DNA of 32,000 nucleotides, taken from NCBI GenBank assembly GCA_026989135.1, contig JALSJZ010000020.1:1-32000 (forward strand). The letters run 5' to 3'. This DNA comes from Sedimenticola sp. (GTDB taxonomy: Bacteria > Pseudomonadota > Gammaproteobacteria > Chromatiales > Chromatiaceae). The notes beneath the pieces were generated by a model that was not told the DNA's origin, did not search any database, and saw only the letters and a program-made list of their open reading frames with translations. The position numbers were made by a program, and so were the translations under genes. This document shows, piece by piece, positions 18,434 through 28,660 of the stretch (its first letter is position 1; each line of letters opens with the position of its first letter).

Positions 18434-18940
18434 ATGAGCGCGCTTGAGACAAAAAACAGAAACGAGCTGTTTACGCCTGAAATACGGGCGGAAATAGACC
18501 ACGAGATCGCCAAATATCCTGAGGCTGAATCACAGTCGGCTGCGATGGCTGCACTGCGCATCGTTCAGGATGCCAATGGCGGATGGCTAACTCAGGAGAG
18601 AATGGATGAAGTGGCGGCCTATCTGGATCTGCCGCCCATCGCAATCTATGAGGTTGCGACCTTCTACTCCATGTATGAGCACAAGCCCGTTGGCAGAAAC
18701 AAACTCTGTGTCTGTACCAACATCTCATGCATGATCAATAACTCTGATCAGATCGTTGAACACCTGAATAACCGGCTGGGCATCAAGTTTGGAGAGGTCA
18801 CAGAAGATGGCCGCTTCTCCCTTAAAGAGGTGGAGTGTTTAGGGGCTTGTGGTGGCGCGCCAATGATGCAGGTTGGGCGTAAATATTACGAGAACCTCAC
18901 GCCCGAAAGGCTTGATTCAATCCTGGACGAGCTGGAGTAA
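18434..18940 (+). CDS. nuoE: NADH-quinone oxidoreductase subunit E (2Fe-2S, N1a)
   Basis: The 168-residue thioredoxin-fold subunit binds the N1a cluster through C94 and C99 (CTNISC) and C135 and C139 (CLGACGGAP). An extra cysteine at 92 is not expected to be a ligand. With NuoF and NuoG it forms the NADH-oxidising module. The ATG has no clear Shine-Dalgarno sequence and is nine bases after nuoD, so it probably relies on coupling. nuoF starts five bases after its stop. Confidence 0.97.
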   Translation: MSALETKNRNELFTPEIRAEIDHEIAKYPEAESQSAAMAALRIVQDANGGWLTQERMDEVAAYLDLPPIAIYEVATFYSMYEHKPVGRNKLCVCTNISCMINNSDQIVEHLNNRLGIKFGEVTEDGRFSLKEVECLGACGGAPMMQVGRKYYENLTPERLDSILDELE

Positions 18941-18945
18941 CGCAG

Positions 18946-20223
18946 ATGGCCAACGAAGTCATATTTAAAAACCGCGATCTGGATCGTCTCTGGGATATTG
19001 AACAGTACCGTAGCCGTGGTGGCTATGAGATCCTGACCAGGATTCTGACCGAGAAGACACCGCCCGCAGAGATTATTGACGGGATGAAGACATCCGGACT
19101 GCGTGGCCGCGGCGGAGCCGGTTTTCCTACGGGTCTTAAGTGGAGTTTCATAAATCGCAGTGCGCCGGGTGATAAATACCTGGTATGTAACTCTGACGAA
19201 GGAGAGCCAGGCACATTTAAGGATCGCGATATCCTGCGTTATAACCCGCATGCGCTGGTAGAGGGGATGTTGATCGCCAGCTATGTGATTGATGCGCATC
19301 GTGCATACAACTATATTCGAGGTGAGTTCTGGGAGCCCTATGAGCGTTTTCAGAATGCCATTGACCAGGCGCGTGCCGCCGGGTTTGTTGGGAACAATAT
19401 CCTGGGGTCAGGCTTTGACTGTGAACTCAACGTACATCTGGGTGGTGGTGCCTATGTATGCGGCGAAGAGACAGCCTTGCTTGAGTCAATCGAAGGTAAA
19501 AAAGGGCAGCCGCGTTACAAACCCCCCTTTCCTGCACATGTGGGTCTCTACGGCCGCCCCACGGTCATAAACAATACCGAAACACTGGCCAGCGTGCCTA
19601 CGATATTGCGCGAAGGTGCCGAGCAGTTTCGTGACATTGGCGTGGAGAACAGTGGCGGCAGCAAACTCTTCTCAATCTCTGGGCACGTTAAAAATCCAGG
19701 TGTTTTTGAACTGCCTATGGGCACCCCCTTCAGTGAGCTTTTTGAGCTGGCAGGCGGCATGCGGGACGGAAGCAAGATCAAAGCGGTAATACCAGGTGGC
19801 TCCTCCTCGCCGGTTATTCCGGGCGAGATCATGATGGATCTGACCATGGACTATGACGCGATTGCCAAGGCGGGTTCCATGCTGGGTTCTGGTGCCGTCA
19901 TTGTGATGGATGAATCAACCTGTATGGTTAAGGTGCTGGATCGCATGGGGTACTTCTATTATGAAGAGTCCTGCGGCCAATGCACGCCCTGCCGCGAAGG
20001 GACGGGTTGGCTCTACCGTATTGTTCATCGCATCGAAAATGGGCAAGGTCGACCAGAGGATATTGATCTGTTGATGGATGTGCAGAACCGTATTCGCGGC
20101 AAAACAATCTGTGCCTTGGGAGATGCCGCTGCGATGCCTGTTGCAGGCATGTTGCGCTACTATCAAGACGAATTTCAGTATCACATCGATCACAAAAAAT
20201 GCAAGGTAGGCGCTGGTGCCTGA
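18946..20223 (+). CDS. nuoF: NADH-quinone oxidoreductase subunit F (NADH/FMN binding, N3)
   Basis: The 425-residue subunit is where NADH is oxidised and electrons enter FMN. NADH and FMN are held by [16 protein letters not shown] (51-66) and [15 protein letters not shown] (81-95), with [14 protein letters not shown] (167-179). The 4Fe-4S cluster N3 is bound by C343, C346, C349 ([13 protein letters not shown]) and C389. Length and motif order are normal. It is followed by nuoG after 31 bases. Confidence 0.98.
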   Translation: MANEVIFKNRDLDRLWDIEQYRSRGGYEILTRILTEKTPPAEIIDGMKTSGLRGRGGAGFPTGLKWSFINRSAPGDKYLVCNSDEGEPGTFKDRDILRYNPHALVEGMLIASYVIDAHRAYNYIRGEFWEPYERFQNAIDQARAAGFVGNNILGSGFDCELNVHLGGGAYVCGEETALLESIEGKKGQPRYKPPFPAHVGLYGRPTVINNTETLASVPTILREGAEQFRDIGVENSGGSKLFSISGHVKNPGVFELPMGTPFSELFELAGGMRDGSKIKAVIPGGSSSPVIPGEIMMDLTMDYDAIAKAGSMLGSGAVIVMDESTCMVKVLDRMGYFYYEESCGQCTPCREGTGWLYRIVHRIENGQGRPEDIDLLMDVQNRIRGKTICALGDAAAMPVAGMLRYYQDEFQYHIDHKKCKVGAGA

Positions 20224-20254
20224 ACCGGCTTTGTGAGCGATTAGAGACGACACG

Positions 20255-22570
20255 ATGAGTGAAGAAAAAACCATAACGATTGAGGTTGACGGCCAGCCCC
20301 TGGAGACAAAAGCAGGTGCGTTGCTCATCGATGTAACCGATGCGGCAGGTATTGACATTCCTCGCTTCTGTTATCACAAAAAGCTATCCATTGCGGCCAG
20401 CTGTCGTATGTGTCTGGTGGAAGTTGCCAAAGTGCCCAAGCCGATTCCAGCCTGTGCAACACAGGTAATGGACGGGATGGTGGTTCAGACGCGCTCCCCC
20501 ATGGTGCTTGCGGCTCAGAAAGCCACAATGGAATTTCTGCTGATCAACCATCCGCTGGATTGCCCTGTCTGCGATCAAGGCGGTGAATGTGAGCTGCAAG
20601 ATGTGGCGATGGGCTATGGCAGCGACGTTACCCGTTTTATTGAGACAAAAAGAGTTGTCCCTGAAAACGACATTGGCCCACTGATTGCCACCGACATGAC
20701 ACGCTGCATTCACTGCACGCGTTGTGTTCGCTTTGGTGATGAGGTTGCAGGTATGCGTGAAATGGGTGCAACAGGTCGTGGCGAACATATGACCATCGGC
20801 ACCTATGTTGCACACAATCTCAACTCTGAACTCTCAGGCAATGTGATTGACCTCTGCCCGGTTGGCGCATTGACCTCAAAGCCCTTTCAATATCGCGCCC
20901 GTGCCTGGGAACTGACTCGTCATACAGGTGTTGCGCCGCACGATTCCGTTGGTTCAAATATTCAGATTCATACGCGCCGCGGTGAGGTTATGCGTGTTCA
21001 TCCTCACTCAAATGATGCAATCAATGAGATTTGGCTTTCAGATCGTGACAGGTTCAGCTATGAAGGGGTAAAGAGTGAAGAACGTCTCACTCAGCCGCTG
21101 ATTAAAAAGGATGGCGAATGGACGGAGGCAAGCTGGGAAGAGGCATTGGAAGCGGCTGCATCTGGATTGAAAAAGATTGCTTCGACCGACGCGGATCAGA
21201 TTGGAACCCTGGTTTCACCGACCGCAACGTTGGAAGAGATTGCACTGGCGAGAAAAATCACGGAAGGGCTGGGGAGTTCAAATATTGACTACCGCCTGCG
21301 ACAGGAAGATTTTCGAGGCAATAGCAGTGCTGTGCCTTGGTTGGGACAATCCATTGGGTCGCTTGAGAATATCGATTCTGCGCTACTGATTGGCTCAAAT
21401 ATAAGAAAAGATCAGCCGCTGCTGGCGCACCGTCTGCGGAAGGCCGCGCTGAAGGGTGCAAAGATACAGCTTATAAACCCACTCCACCTGGATCTTCACT
21501 TTGATGCTGCTCAGATGGTTAGTGATCCGGCGGGAATGGTTCATAATCTGGCAGCCATTGCGGAAGCAGCAGGTGGTTCCCACCATCTGACAGAGCAGAT
21601 CGAAGTCACTGATGAGCATAAAGCCATAGCAGAAGAGCTTAAGCGCTCAGAGTCTGCAGTCATATTGCTGGGAAACCTTGCCCAGTCGCACCCTGATTAC
21701 ACCATTCTCTGCGGTTTAGCCGCGCTCATCGCAAAGGCTACAGAGGCATCCGTTGGGGTCATTCCGATGGCTGCAAACAGTGTTGGTGCGGCTGTTATTG
21801 GTGCTATTCCAGACCATGGGCTTAATGCACACAGCATGCTGGAAAACCCGCGCAAAGGCTATCTGCTGCTTGGCGTTGAACCGGGGCGGGATACCAATAA
21901 TCCTGCACTTGCACGTTCTGCGATAAGCAGTGCCGAGTTGGTTGTGGCAGTAACCGCATACCGGAGCCTCTGCCTGGAAGAGGCCGCCAGTATCATGCTG
22001 CCAATGTCTGGCTTTGGTGAGACCTCGGGTTCATTTGTGAATGCAGAAGGTCGATGGCAGCATTTTTCAGGAGCAGCAGCACCTTTGGGTGAGTCACGCC
22101 CGGGCTGGAAGATACTTCGCGTACTTGGAAATCTGTTGGATCTCGATGGTTTTGATTACAGCAGCTCAGAAGAGATTCGGGATGAGCTTCGAGATGCCCA
22201 TGGCGCAGAGCCAAAGGTTACGAGCCTAGGTGCAGCAAAGGGCAAGATACGCTCTGCCGTAACAGGCCTTGCGCGTATCGGCGAGACGCCTATCTATGCA
22301 GCAGATGCGCTGGTTCGTCGCGCAACTTCACTGCAAAAAACAGCAGAGGCACGGGAGGCGACAGCTGCCCGTGTCAATCCATCAGTAGCCGCCGACGCCG
22401 GGCTCTCTGATGGAGACAAAGTCGCTGTCGTACAGGGTGAAGGTCGAGCCGAAATGGTTTTGAGGATAGACCCTCATATACCCGACGGCTGTGTTTGGGT
22501 TCCAGCCGCTGTGCCGGGCAGTGAATCTTTAGGTGATCAATTCGGGGAACTATCCCTGGAGAAGGTGTAA
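20255..22570 (+). CDS. nuoG: NADH-quinone oxidoreductase subunit G
   Basis: The 771-residue subunit carries a chain of iron-sulfur clusters. N1b is at C39, C50, C53 and C67. N5, with its His ligand, is at H99, C103, C106 and C112. N4 is at C151, C154, C157 and C201. The stretch 216-240, where E. coli NuoG has the N7 cysteines, reads [17 protein letters not shown] without Cys, so N7 is absent, as in mitochondrial and many proteobacterial enzymes. The remainder is a degenerate molybdopterin-oxidoreductase-like domain without cofactor. The last 70 residues, beginning [20 protein letters not shown], form the family's C-terminal beta domain. Confidence 0.97.
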   Translation: MSEEKTITIEVDGQPLETKAGALLIDVTDAAGIDIPRFCYHKKLSIAASCRMCLVEVAKVPKPIPACATQVMDGMVVQTRSPMVLAAQKATMEFLLINHPLDCPVCDQGGECELQDVAMGYGSDVTRFIETKRVVPENDIGPLIATDMTRCIHCTRCVRFGDEVAGMREMGATGRGEHMTIGTYVAHNLNSELSGNVIDLCPVGALTSKPFQYRARAWELTRHTGVAPHDSVGSNIQIHTRRGEVMRVHPHSNDAINEIWLSDRDRFSYEGVKSEERLTQPLIKKDGEWTEASWEEALEAAASGLKKIASTDADQIGTLVSPTATLEEIALARKITEGLGSSNIDYRLRQEDFRGNSSAVPWLGQSIGSLENIDSALLIGSNIRKDQPLLAHRLRKAALKGAKIQLINPLHLDLHFDAAQMVSDPAGMVHNLAAIAEAAGGSHHLTEQIEVTDEHKAIAEELKRSESAVILLGNLAQSHPDYTILCGLAALIAKATEASVGVIPMAANSVGAAVIGAIPDHGLNAHSMLENPRKGYLLLGVEPGRDTNNPALARSAISSAELVVAVTAYRSLCLEEAASIMLPMSGFGETSGSFVNAEGRWQHFSGAAAPLGESRPGWKILRVLGNLLDLDGFDYSSSEEIRDELRDAHGAEPKVTSLGAAKGKIRSAVTGLARIGETPIYAADALVRRATSLQKTAEAREATAARVNPSVAADAGLSDGDKVAVVQGEGRAEMVLRIDPHIPDGCVWVPAAVPGSESLGDQFGELSLEKV

Positions 22571-22574
22571 TTCG

Positions 22575-23582
22575 ATGGATCTTTTCTTGGATATTCTCTG
22601 GATAATTGTAAAGATCGTAGCCATTGTGCTGCCGCTCATGCTCTGCGTTGCCTATTACACGCTGGCAGAGCGAAAAGTGATCAGCTACATGCAGGTGCGC
22701 ATCGGGCCAAACCGGGTTGGGCCCAGAGGGTCGCTCCAGCCTATTGCAGATGCAATGAAGCTGATGTGCAAGGAGATCATTCTTCCAAAATCTGCCAATA
22801 AAACCCTGTTTTTGATTGCGCCAATGCTCTCGATTGGGCCGGCGCTGGCTGCATGGGCCGTCTTCCCATTCGATGAAGGCGTGGTTTTGGCAGATATCAA
22901 TGCCGGACTCCTCTATCTGCTGGCATTGACCTCGATTGGTGTCTACGGCGTGATCATTGCGGGTTGGGCATCCAACTCCAAATATGCCTTTCTGAGTGCC
23001 GTGAGACTGGGTGCACAGGTTGTGGCCTATGAGATCGCAATGGGCTTTTCACTGGTCGTGGTACTGATTGCTTCTGGGAGTCTGAATCTGGGTGAAATCG
23101 TGATGGCACAGCAGGGCGGCTGGGGATTCCTTAACTGGTTTTGGTTGCCGCTTTTTCCAATCTTCATCATCTATTTTGTCTCTGGTGTTGCGGAGACGAA
23201 TCGCGCGCCATTTGATGTGGCGGAAGGTGAGTCGGAGATTGTGGCCGGCTTCCATGTTGAATACTCCGGCATGACCTTTGCGGTTTTCTTCCTGGCTGAA
23301 TATGCCAACATGATTCTGATATCGGCACTCACCGCAATCATGTTTCTTGGGGGCTGGCTATCGCCTTTTCACGGCATCCCCGTATTAGGCGCCCTCTTTG
23401 ATTGGATCCCAGGGTTTATCTGGCTGTTGCTGAAAACCCTGGTTGTGGCCTTCCTGTTTCTCTGGTTCCGTGCGACTTTTCCACGTTACCGGTATGACCA
23501 GATCATGCGTCTGGGCTGGAAGATATTTATCCCTATCACCATTGTCTGGATCGTGGTGGCGGGTTTTGCGGTCGTTGTTTAG
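22575..23582 (+). CDS. nuoH: NADH-quinone oxidoreductase subunit H
   Basis: The 335-residue membrane subunit links the peripheral and membrane arms and forms much of the quinone tunnel. It has about eight transmembrane segments. The conserved [20 protein letters not shown] (about 35-54) and the charged cytoplasmic loop [21 protein letters not shown] (around 210) are diagnostic. The ATG at 22575 has GGAGAAGG upstream, inside the end of nuoG. The frame is open 14 codons further upstream, but that region overlaps nuoG and has no homologous N-terminus. Confidence 0.97.
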   Translation: MDLFLDILWIIVKIVAIVLPLMLCVAYYTLAERKVISYMQVRIGPNRVGPRGSLQPIADAMKLMCKEIILPKSANKTLFLIAPMLSIGPALAAWAVFPFDEGVVLADINAGLLYLLALTSIGVYGVIIAGWASNSKYAFLSAVRLGAQVVAYEIAMGFSLVVVLIASGSLNLGEIVMAQQGGWGFLNWFWLPLFPIFIIYFVSGVAETNRAPFDVAEGESEIVAGFHVEYSGMTFAVFFLAEYANMILISALTAIMFLGGWLSPFHGIPVLGALFDWIPGFIWLLLKTLVVAFLFLWFRATFPRYRYDQIMRLGWKIFIPITIVWIVVAGFAVVV

Positions 23583-23599
23583 ATAGGGCGAAATAACCG

Positions 23600-24088
23600 A
23601 TGAAGGTTTTTATTGACTACATCCGGAGCCTGTTTCTTCTTGAGCTCTTAAAGGGCCTGCAGCTGACAGGGCGCTACCTGTGTGCCAAGAAGTTTACTAT
23701 TCAGTATCCTGAAGAGAGGGCTCCACTGTCACCGCGTTTTCGCGGATTGCATGCACAGCGACGCTATGAAAGCGGTGAGGAGCGCTGCATAGCCTGCAAG
23801 CTGTGCGAAGCAACCTGCCCCGCATTGGCGATCACTATCGAGGCCGCACCTCGTGAGGATGGCTCGCGTCGTACCACACGCTATGAGATTGATCTCTTCA
23901 AATGTATTTTTTGCGGGTATTGTGAAGAGTCATGCCCGGTGGATGCGATCGTTGAATCGCGTACTTACGAATACTGTTTTGAGAACAGGGGCGAGAATAT
24001 TATGACCAAGGAGCAACTGCTCGCTCATGGTGATAAGCATGAAGTACAACTCGCCAAAGACCTTGAGGCTCAGGCTCCCTATCGTTGA
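23600..24088 (+). CDS. nuoI: NADH-quinone oxidoreductase subunit I (N6a/N6b ferredoxin)
   Basis: The 162-residue subunit has two 4Fe-4S motifs: [12 protein letters not shown] (C63, C66, C69, C73) and [12 protein letters not shown] (C102, C105, C108, C112). In the usual crossed arrangement, C112 completes the first cluster and C73 the second. It passes electrons from NuoG to NuoB. The N-terminal amphipathic helix lies on the membrane. nuoJ follows after 51 bases, the longest gap inside the operon, with nothing notable in it. Confidence 0.97.
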   Translation: MKVFIDYIRSLFLLELLKGLQLTGRYLCAKKFTIQYPEERAPLSPRFRGLHAQRRYESGEERCIACKLCEATCPALAITIEAAPREDGSRRTTRYEIDLFKCIFCGYCEESCPVDAIVESRTYEYCFENRGENIMTKEQLLAHGDKHEVQLAKDLEAQAPYR

Positions 24089-24139
24089 TAGGCAATCTGA
24101 AATAGCTATGACAAGTAAGAAAACCGTCTGGAATAACCA

Positions 24140-24757
24140 ATGACGCCCGAAAAGATACTTTTTTATGTATTCGCCACGATCCTGGTGTTATCAGCCACTA
24201 TGGTGATCACCCGTCGCGACCCTGTGCATTCAGCGCTGTTTTTAGTGCTTGCGTTTTTTACCAGCGCAATTTTATGGATGCTGCTAGAGGCGGAGTTCCT
24301 GGCGATCGTGCTTGTGCTGGTATACGTTGGTGCGGTTATGGTGCTCTTCCTGTTTGTGGTCATGATGCTGGATACGAACAAAGCTGCCATGCGCGCTGGT
24401 TTTGTCAAGATGATGCCAGTTGGCTTAATTGTGGCAGGAGTAATGGCCTTCGAGATGTTCCTCATCGTTGGGCCGCAGTACTTCGGGCTTGACAAGTTTG
24501 CCATGCCTGCACCGCACCCAGCCGACTACAGCAATACGGAAGAGTTGGGGCGAGTGCTCTACACGGTCTACATGTATCCGGTGGAGATTGCAGCTGTGAT
24601 TCTACTGGTGGGTATCATCGCTGCTATCGGATTAACGATGCGCAAACGCCCAGACAACAAATCACTCGATCCATCAGAACAGGTGAAGGTCACCAAAGGC
24701 CCGGATCGTATCCGGGTGGTAAAGATGGCGTCTGAAATAAAACAGGAGGCGAAATGA
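24140..24757 (+). CDS. nuoJ: NADH-quinone oxidoreductase subunit J
   Basis: The 205-residue membrane subunit has about five transmembrane helices. The conserved third helix [20 protein letters not shown] carries the pi-bulge that couples quinone chemistry to pumping. A charged C-terminal tail (about 170-205, [17 protein letters not shown]) extends beyond the last helix into the cytoplasm. The stop overlaps the nuoK start by four bases (ATGA), indicating coupled translation. Confidence 0.96.
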   Translation: MTPEKILFYVFATILVLSATMVITRRDPVHSALFLVLAFFTSAILWMLLEAEFLAIVLVLVYVGAVMVLFLFVVMMLDTNKAAMRAGFVKMMPVGLIVAGVMAFEMFLIVGPQYFGLDKFAMPAPHPADYSNTEELGRVLYTVYMYPVEIAAVILLVGIIAAIGLTMRKRPDNKSLDPSEQVKVTKGPDRIRVVKMASEIKQEAK

Positions 24758-25059
24758 TCGCACTCTCCGACTATCTCATGCTGGGCGCGATCCTCTTCTC
24801 GCTGAGTATCGCAGGGATTTTCTTAAATCGTAAAAACATCATCATCATTCTTATGTGTGTGGAGTTGATGCTTTTGGCTGTCAATATGAACTTTATAGCC
24901 TTCTCAAGGTTCCTGGATGACAGCGCGGGTCAGGTGTTTGTCTTTTTTATCCTGACGGTTGCGGCGGCGGAGGCGGCCATTGGTTTGGCTATCCTGATAG
25001 TGGTGTTCCGTAACAGGCGCACAATAAATGTAGCGGATCTTGATACCCTCAAAGGGTAG
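24754..25059 (+). CDS. nuoK: NADH-quinone oxidoreductase subunit K
   Basis: The 101-residue subunit has three transmembrane helices and is homologous to MrpC. The two conserved membrane glutamates are E37 ([11 protein letters not shown]) and E73 ([13 protein letters not shown]), both essential for proton transfer in E. coli. It overlaps nuoJ by four bases. The gap to nuoL is 36 bases. Confidence 0.97.
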   Translation: MIALSDYLMLGAILFSLSIAGIFLNRKNIIIILMCVELMLLAVNMNFIAFSRFLDDSAGQVFVFFILTVAAAEAAIGLAILIVVFRNRRTINVADLDTLKG

Positions 25060-25095
25060 CAACGTACTCCTGACTTGATATAGAAGAAGCAAACT

Positions 25096-27075
25096 ATGGA
25101 AAAGATTTATCTTGCCATTGCCTTTACACCGCTAATCGGTGCGATCATCGCCGGTTTTTGGGGCGCTCAGATAGGCCGCGCTGGTGCGCATTGGGTGACA
25201 AGCGTGGGCGTTGGTATCTCCGCGTTTCTTTCTATTATTGTCTTACTGGGCTTTATAACGGGGCATCGGGAAGCATTTAACGGCTCTGTCTATATATGGA
25301 TGATCAGCGACGGAATTACGTTTGAGGTCGGCTTTCTGGTTGATACGCTTACGGCAATGATGATGGCCGTTGTCACCTTCGTCTCATTCTGCGTGCATAT
25401 CTACACCATCGGCTACATGGCTCATGATGAGGAGAACTGGCCCACCGGGAGTAAAGCGGGCACCAATAGCTATCAACGCTTTTTCAGCTATATCTCACTG
25501 TTTACCTTTTCAATGCTGTTATTGGTCATGTCCAATAACTTTCTGCAGCTGTTTTTCGGTTGGGAAGCGGTTGGACTTGTCTCCTATCTCCTGATCGGTT
25601 TCTGGTCTAACCGGGAGACAGCGATCTTCGCCAATATGAAGGCCTTCCTGGTCAATCGTGTGGGTGACTTTGGGTTTTTACTTGGCATTGCAGCGGTTGC
25701 GATGTACTTCAATACGGTTGATTACGCAGAGGTCTTTGCCAAAGCGCCAGAGCTTGCCAATACCCAGATACAGATCTGGGGCGACACCTCATGGTCGTTA
25801 ATGACGGTGATCTGCATCCTGCTCTTTGTGGGTGCCATGGGCAAATCGGCGCAAGTGCCATTGCATGTATGGCTGCCCGATTCAATGGAAGGCCCAACAC
25901 CTATATCGGCATTGATCCACGCTGCAACAATGGTAACGGCGGGCATCTTCATGGTCGCGCGTATGTCACCGCTCTATGAGTTGTCAGAGACTGCACTGAG
26001 CTTCATCCTGATAATAGGCGCGACGACTGCGTTCTTTACCGGGTTGATAGGTCTGGTACAGAATGATATCAAGCGTGTCGTTGCCTATTCAACACTGTCA
26101 CAGCTTGGGTACATGACCGTAGCGCTGGGCGCATCCGCCTACGCGGCAGGCATCTTTCATCTGATGACGCATGCCTTTTTCAAAGCGCTGCTCTTCCTGG
26201 CGGCAGGCTCGGTCATCATTGCCATGCATCACGAGCAGGATATGCGCAAGATGGGTGGGCTGAAGAAATATATGCCGATCACCTATTGGACCTCGCTTAT
26301 TGGCTCCCTTGCCCTGATCGGGTTGCCTGGGTTTTCCGGGTTTTTCTCAAAAGACTCTATCATTGAGGCTGTGCATCATTCACAGATCCCTGGTGCGGGC
26401 TATGCCTACTTGATGGTGATTCTTGGTGTCTTTATTACCGCCCTCTACAGTTTTCGTATGTTCTTCATGGTCTTCCATGGAGAGGAGAGAATGGATGAAC
26501 ACACAAAGCAGCACCTGCATGAATCGCCAAGGGTAGTTACTGTGCCCCTGATCATGCTTGCCATACCGTCGGTCTTGATTGGTGGAATGACGGTTAGCGG
26601 GGTTGTCTTTGGTGATTGGTTTAAAGATGTAATCTATGTTGCACCTGCGCATGATGTCCTTAAAGAGATTGGGTTCCACAGCACGATAGGCTTTTTCTTC
26701 CATGGTCTGTTTGCACTGCCAACATTATTAGCGGCGGCAGGTGTGGGTGTGGCTTATATGATCTATATGAAAAACCCAGAGATTGCAGACAAAATCAAAT
26801 CTGCTGCATCGCCGCTGTACACCTTGCTTGATAAGAAATATTTCGTTGATGAGCTTTACCAGGCGGTTTTTGCAGGGGGAAGCCGCTGGCTGGGAAAGGT
26901 TTTCTGGAAAGTAGGTGATCAGGCATTGATTGATGGTTTGATTGTGAATGGATCAGCGCGTTCCGTCGGCTTTTTGGCTGGGGTAATTCGTCAAATCCAG
27001 ACGGGTTATCTCTATCACTATGCTTTTGCAATGATTCTTGGCCTGCTCTTGCTGCTGGCTCTGTTTGTCAATTAA
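25096..27075 (+). CDS. nuoL: NADH-quinone oxidoreductase subunit L (antiporter-like)
   Basis: The 659-residue distal antiporter-like proton-pumping subunit has about 16 transmembrane helices. Key residues are E157 in FFGWEAVGLVSYLLIGFW, the lysine in MGKSAQVPLHVWLPDSMEGP (around 245) and the conserved HAATMVTAGIF, NDIKRVVAYSTLSQLG and HAFFKALLFLAAGS blocks. The C-terminal long lateral helix that clamps the other pump subunits is in the region 540-620. Length is slightly above the usual 610-650. The operon continues with nuoM after 34 AT-rich bases. Confidence 0.98.
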   Translation: MEKIYLAIAFTPLIGAIIAGFWGAQIGRAGAHWVTSVGVGISAFLSIIVLLGFITGHREAFNGSVYIWMISDGITFEVGFLVDTLTAMMMAVVTFVSFCVHIYTIGYMAHDEENWPTGSKAGTNSYQRFFSYISLFTFSMLLLVMSNNFLQLFFGWEAVGLVSYLLIGFWSNRETAIFANMKAFLVNRVGDFGFLLGIAAVAMYFNTVDYAEVFAKAPELANTQIQIWGDTSWSLMTVICILLFVGAMGKSAQVPLHVWLPDSMEGPTPISALIHAATMVTAGIFMVARMSPLYELSETALSFILIIGATTAFFTGLIGLVQNDIKRVVAYSTLSQLGYMTVALGASAYAAGIFHLMTHAFFKALLFLAAGSVIIAMHHEQDMRKMGGLKKYMPITYWTSLIGSLALIGLPGFSGFFSKDSIIEAVHHSQIPGAGYAYLMVILGVFITALYSFRMFFMVFHGEERMDEHTKQHLHESPRVVTVPLIMLAIPSVLIGGMTVSGVVFGDWFKDVIYVAPAHDVLKEIGFHSTIGFFFHGLFALPTLLAAAGVGVAYMIYMKNPEIADKIKSAASPLYTLLDKKYFVDELYQAVFAGGSRWLGKVFWKVGDQALIDGLIVNGSARSVGFLAGVIRQIQTGYLYHYAFAMILGLLLLLALFVN

Positions 27076-27077
27076 GA

Positions 27078-27089
27078 ATATATATATAT
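27078..27089 (+). repeat. Short AT dinucleotide run between nuoL and nuoM
   Basis: Six AT units lie in the 34-base nuoL-nuoM gap, upstream of the GGTAGG ribosome-binding region. It is self-complementary and easily melted. It is too short to be more than a local curiosity. Confidence 0.5.
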
Positions 27090-27109
27090 TTTAAGGTAGG
27101 ACGCTTCGC

Positions 27110-28624
27110 ATGACTGCTGACTGGCCAATTCTGAGCTTGACCATATGGCTGCCGATAATCGGCGGTGCACTGCTGCTCGCAATCGGAGACAGATATTCCA
27201 ATGCTTCACGCTGGATGGCGCTGGCAACCGCTATTCTGACCTTTGTAATAAGCATCAGTCTCTATTGCGGGTTCGATTCAAGCACTGCGCAGATGCAGTT
27301 CGTTGAACGTGCGCCCTGGATACCTGTTTTCAATGTGGAATACTATCTGGGCGTGGATGGCATCTCGATGCCACTCATCATACTGACGACCTTCATCACC
27401 ATCTTTGTCGTGATTGCAGGATGGGAGGTCATCCAATATAAACCAGCCATGTACATGGCTGCCTTTTTGATTATGGAAGGCGTGATGGTCGGCGTTTTTG
27501 CCGCGCTTGATGCAATGCTTTTCTATGTCTTCTGGGAAGCGATGCTGATTCCAATGTTTCTTATCATTGGTATCTGGGGTGGCCCCAATCGGGTCTATGC
27601 AACGATCAAGTTCTTCCTCTATACCTTTTTTGGCTCTGTCTTTATGCTGATTGCGCTGATCTACATGTACTTCCAATCAGGAAGCATGGAGATTCTGGCC
27701 TTCCATGAGCTTAAGTTGGGGCTTACAGAGCAGATCTTTATTTTTATTGCCTTCTTGCTGGCATTTGCCGTCAAGGTGCCCATGTGGCCCGTACACACCT
27801 GGCTTCCCGATGCACATGTTGAAGCACCGACTGGCGGCTCAGTCATTCTTGCTGCCATCATGCTCAAGATTGGCGGCTATGGCTTTCTGCGCTTCAGCAT
27901 GCCCATTGCACCCGATGCCAGCCAGGAGCTTGACTGGCTGATCATCGGCATGTCACTGATAGCTGTTGTTTATATCGGTTTTGTGGCACTTGTGCAGCAG
28001 GATATGAAGAAGCTGATTGCCTATTCATCCATTGCACACATGGGCTTTGTAACGCTTGGATTTTTTATCGTCTTCCAGATTGCAGCTAATCCGGACGCTT
28101 CAGGCGGAGCCATTCTGGGCATTGAAGGTGGTATGGTACAGATGATCTCCCACGGGTTCATCTCTGCCGCAATGTTTCTCTGTGTAGGTGTTTTATATGA
28201 CCGCATGCATAGCCGGAAAATTTCAGACTATGGTGGCGTAATCCACACAATGCCGGTATTTGGTGGCTTCATGGTATTCTTTGCAATGGCCAATGCCGGT
28301 CTGCCAGGCACCTCTGGTTTTGTTGGCGAGTTTATGGTCATCCTTGCCAGTTTCAGGGCGAATTTCTGGTTTGCATTTCTTGCTGCAACAACCCTGATCG
28401 TAGGCGCTGCCTACACATTATGGATGGTGAAACGCGTTATATTTGGCAATGTGGTCAACGATAGAGTGCACTCTTTGCAAGATATCAATAGGCGCGAGTT
28501 TATTGTTCTAGGTTCTTTGGCTGTTGCGGTATTGGTGTTAGGGCTTTGGCCGGCGCCGTTGATTGAGGTTATGGATGCCTCGGTTGTGAGTTTGCTTGAA
28601 CATATCAAAGTCTCAAAGCTTTGA
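27110..28624 (+). CDS. nuoM: NADH-quinone oxidoreductase subunit M (antiporter-like)
   Basis: The 504-residue antiporter-like proton pump has about 14 transmembrane helices. E143 in FYVFWEAMLIPMFLIIGIWG is the conserved membrane glutamate (E144 in E. coli). The central lysine lies in VKVPMWPVHTWLPDAHVEAP, followed by LAAIMLKIGGYGFLRF and MKKLIAYSSIAHMGFVTLG. Length matches the family. It is followed by nuoN after 36 bases. Confidence 0.98.
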   Translation: MTADWPILSLTIWLPIIGGALLLAIGDRYSNASRWMALATAILTFVISISLYCGFDSSTAQMQFVERAPWIPVFNVEYYLGVDGISMPLIILTTFITIFVVIAGWEVIQYKPAMYMAAFLIMEGVMVGVFAALDAMLFYVFWEAMLIPMFLIIGIWGGPNRVYATIKFFLYTFFGSVFMLIALIYMYFQSGSMEILAFHELKLGLTEQIFIFIAFLLAFAVKVPMWPVHTWLPDAHVEAPTGGSVILAAIMLKIGGYGFLRFSMPIAPDASQELDWLIIGMSLIAVVYIGFVALVQQDMKKLIAYSSIAHMGFVTLGFFIVFQIAANPDASGGAILGIEGGMVQMISHGFISAAMFLCVGVLYDRMHSRKISDYGGVIHTMPVFGGFMVFFAMANAGLPGTSGFVGEFMVILASFRANFWFAFLAATTLIVGAAYTLWMVKRVIFGNVVNDRVHSLQDINRREFIVLGSLAVAVLVLGLWPAPLIEVMDASVVSLLEHIKVSKL

Positions 28625-28660
28625 TCCAGTTAGACAACATACTGATTTCGGAATTTATCA

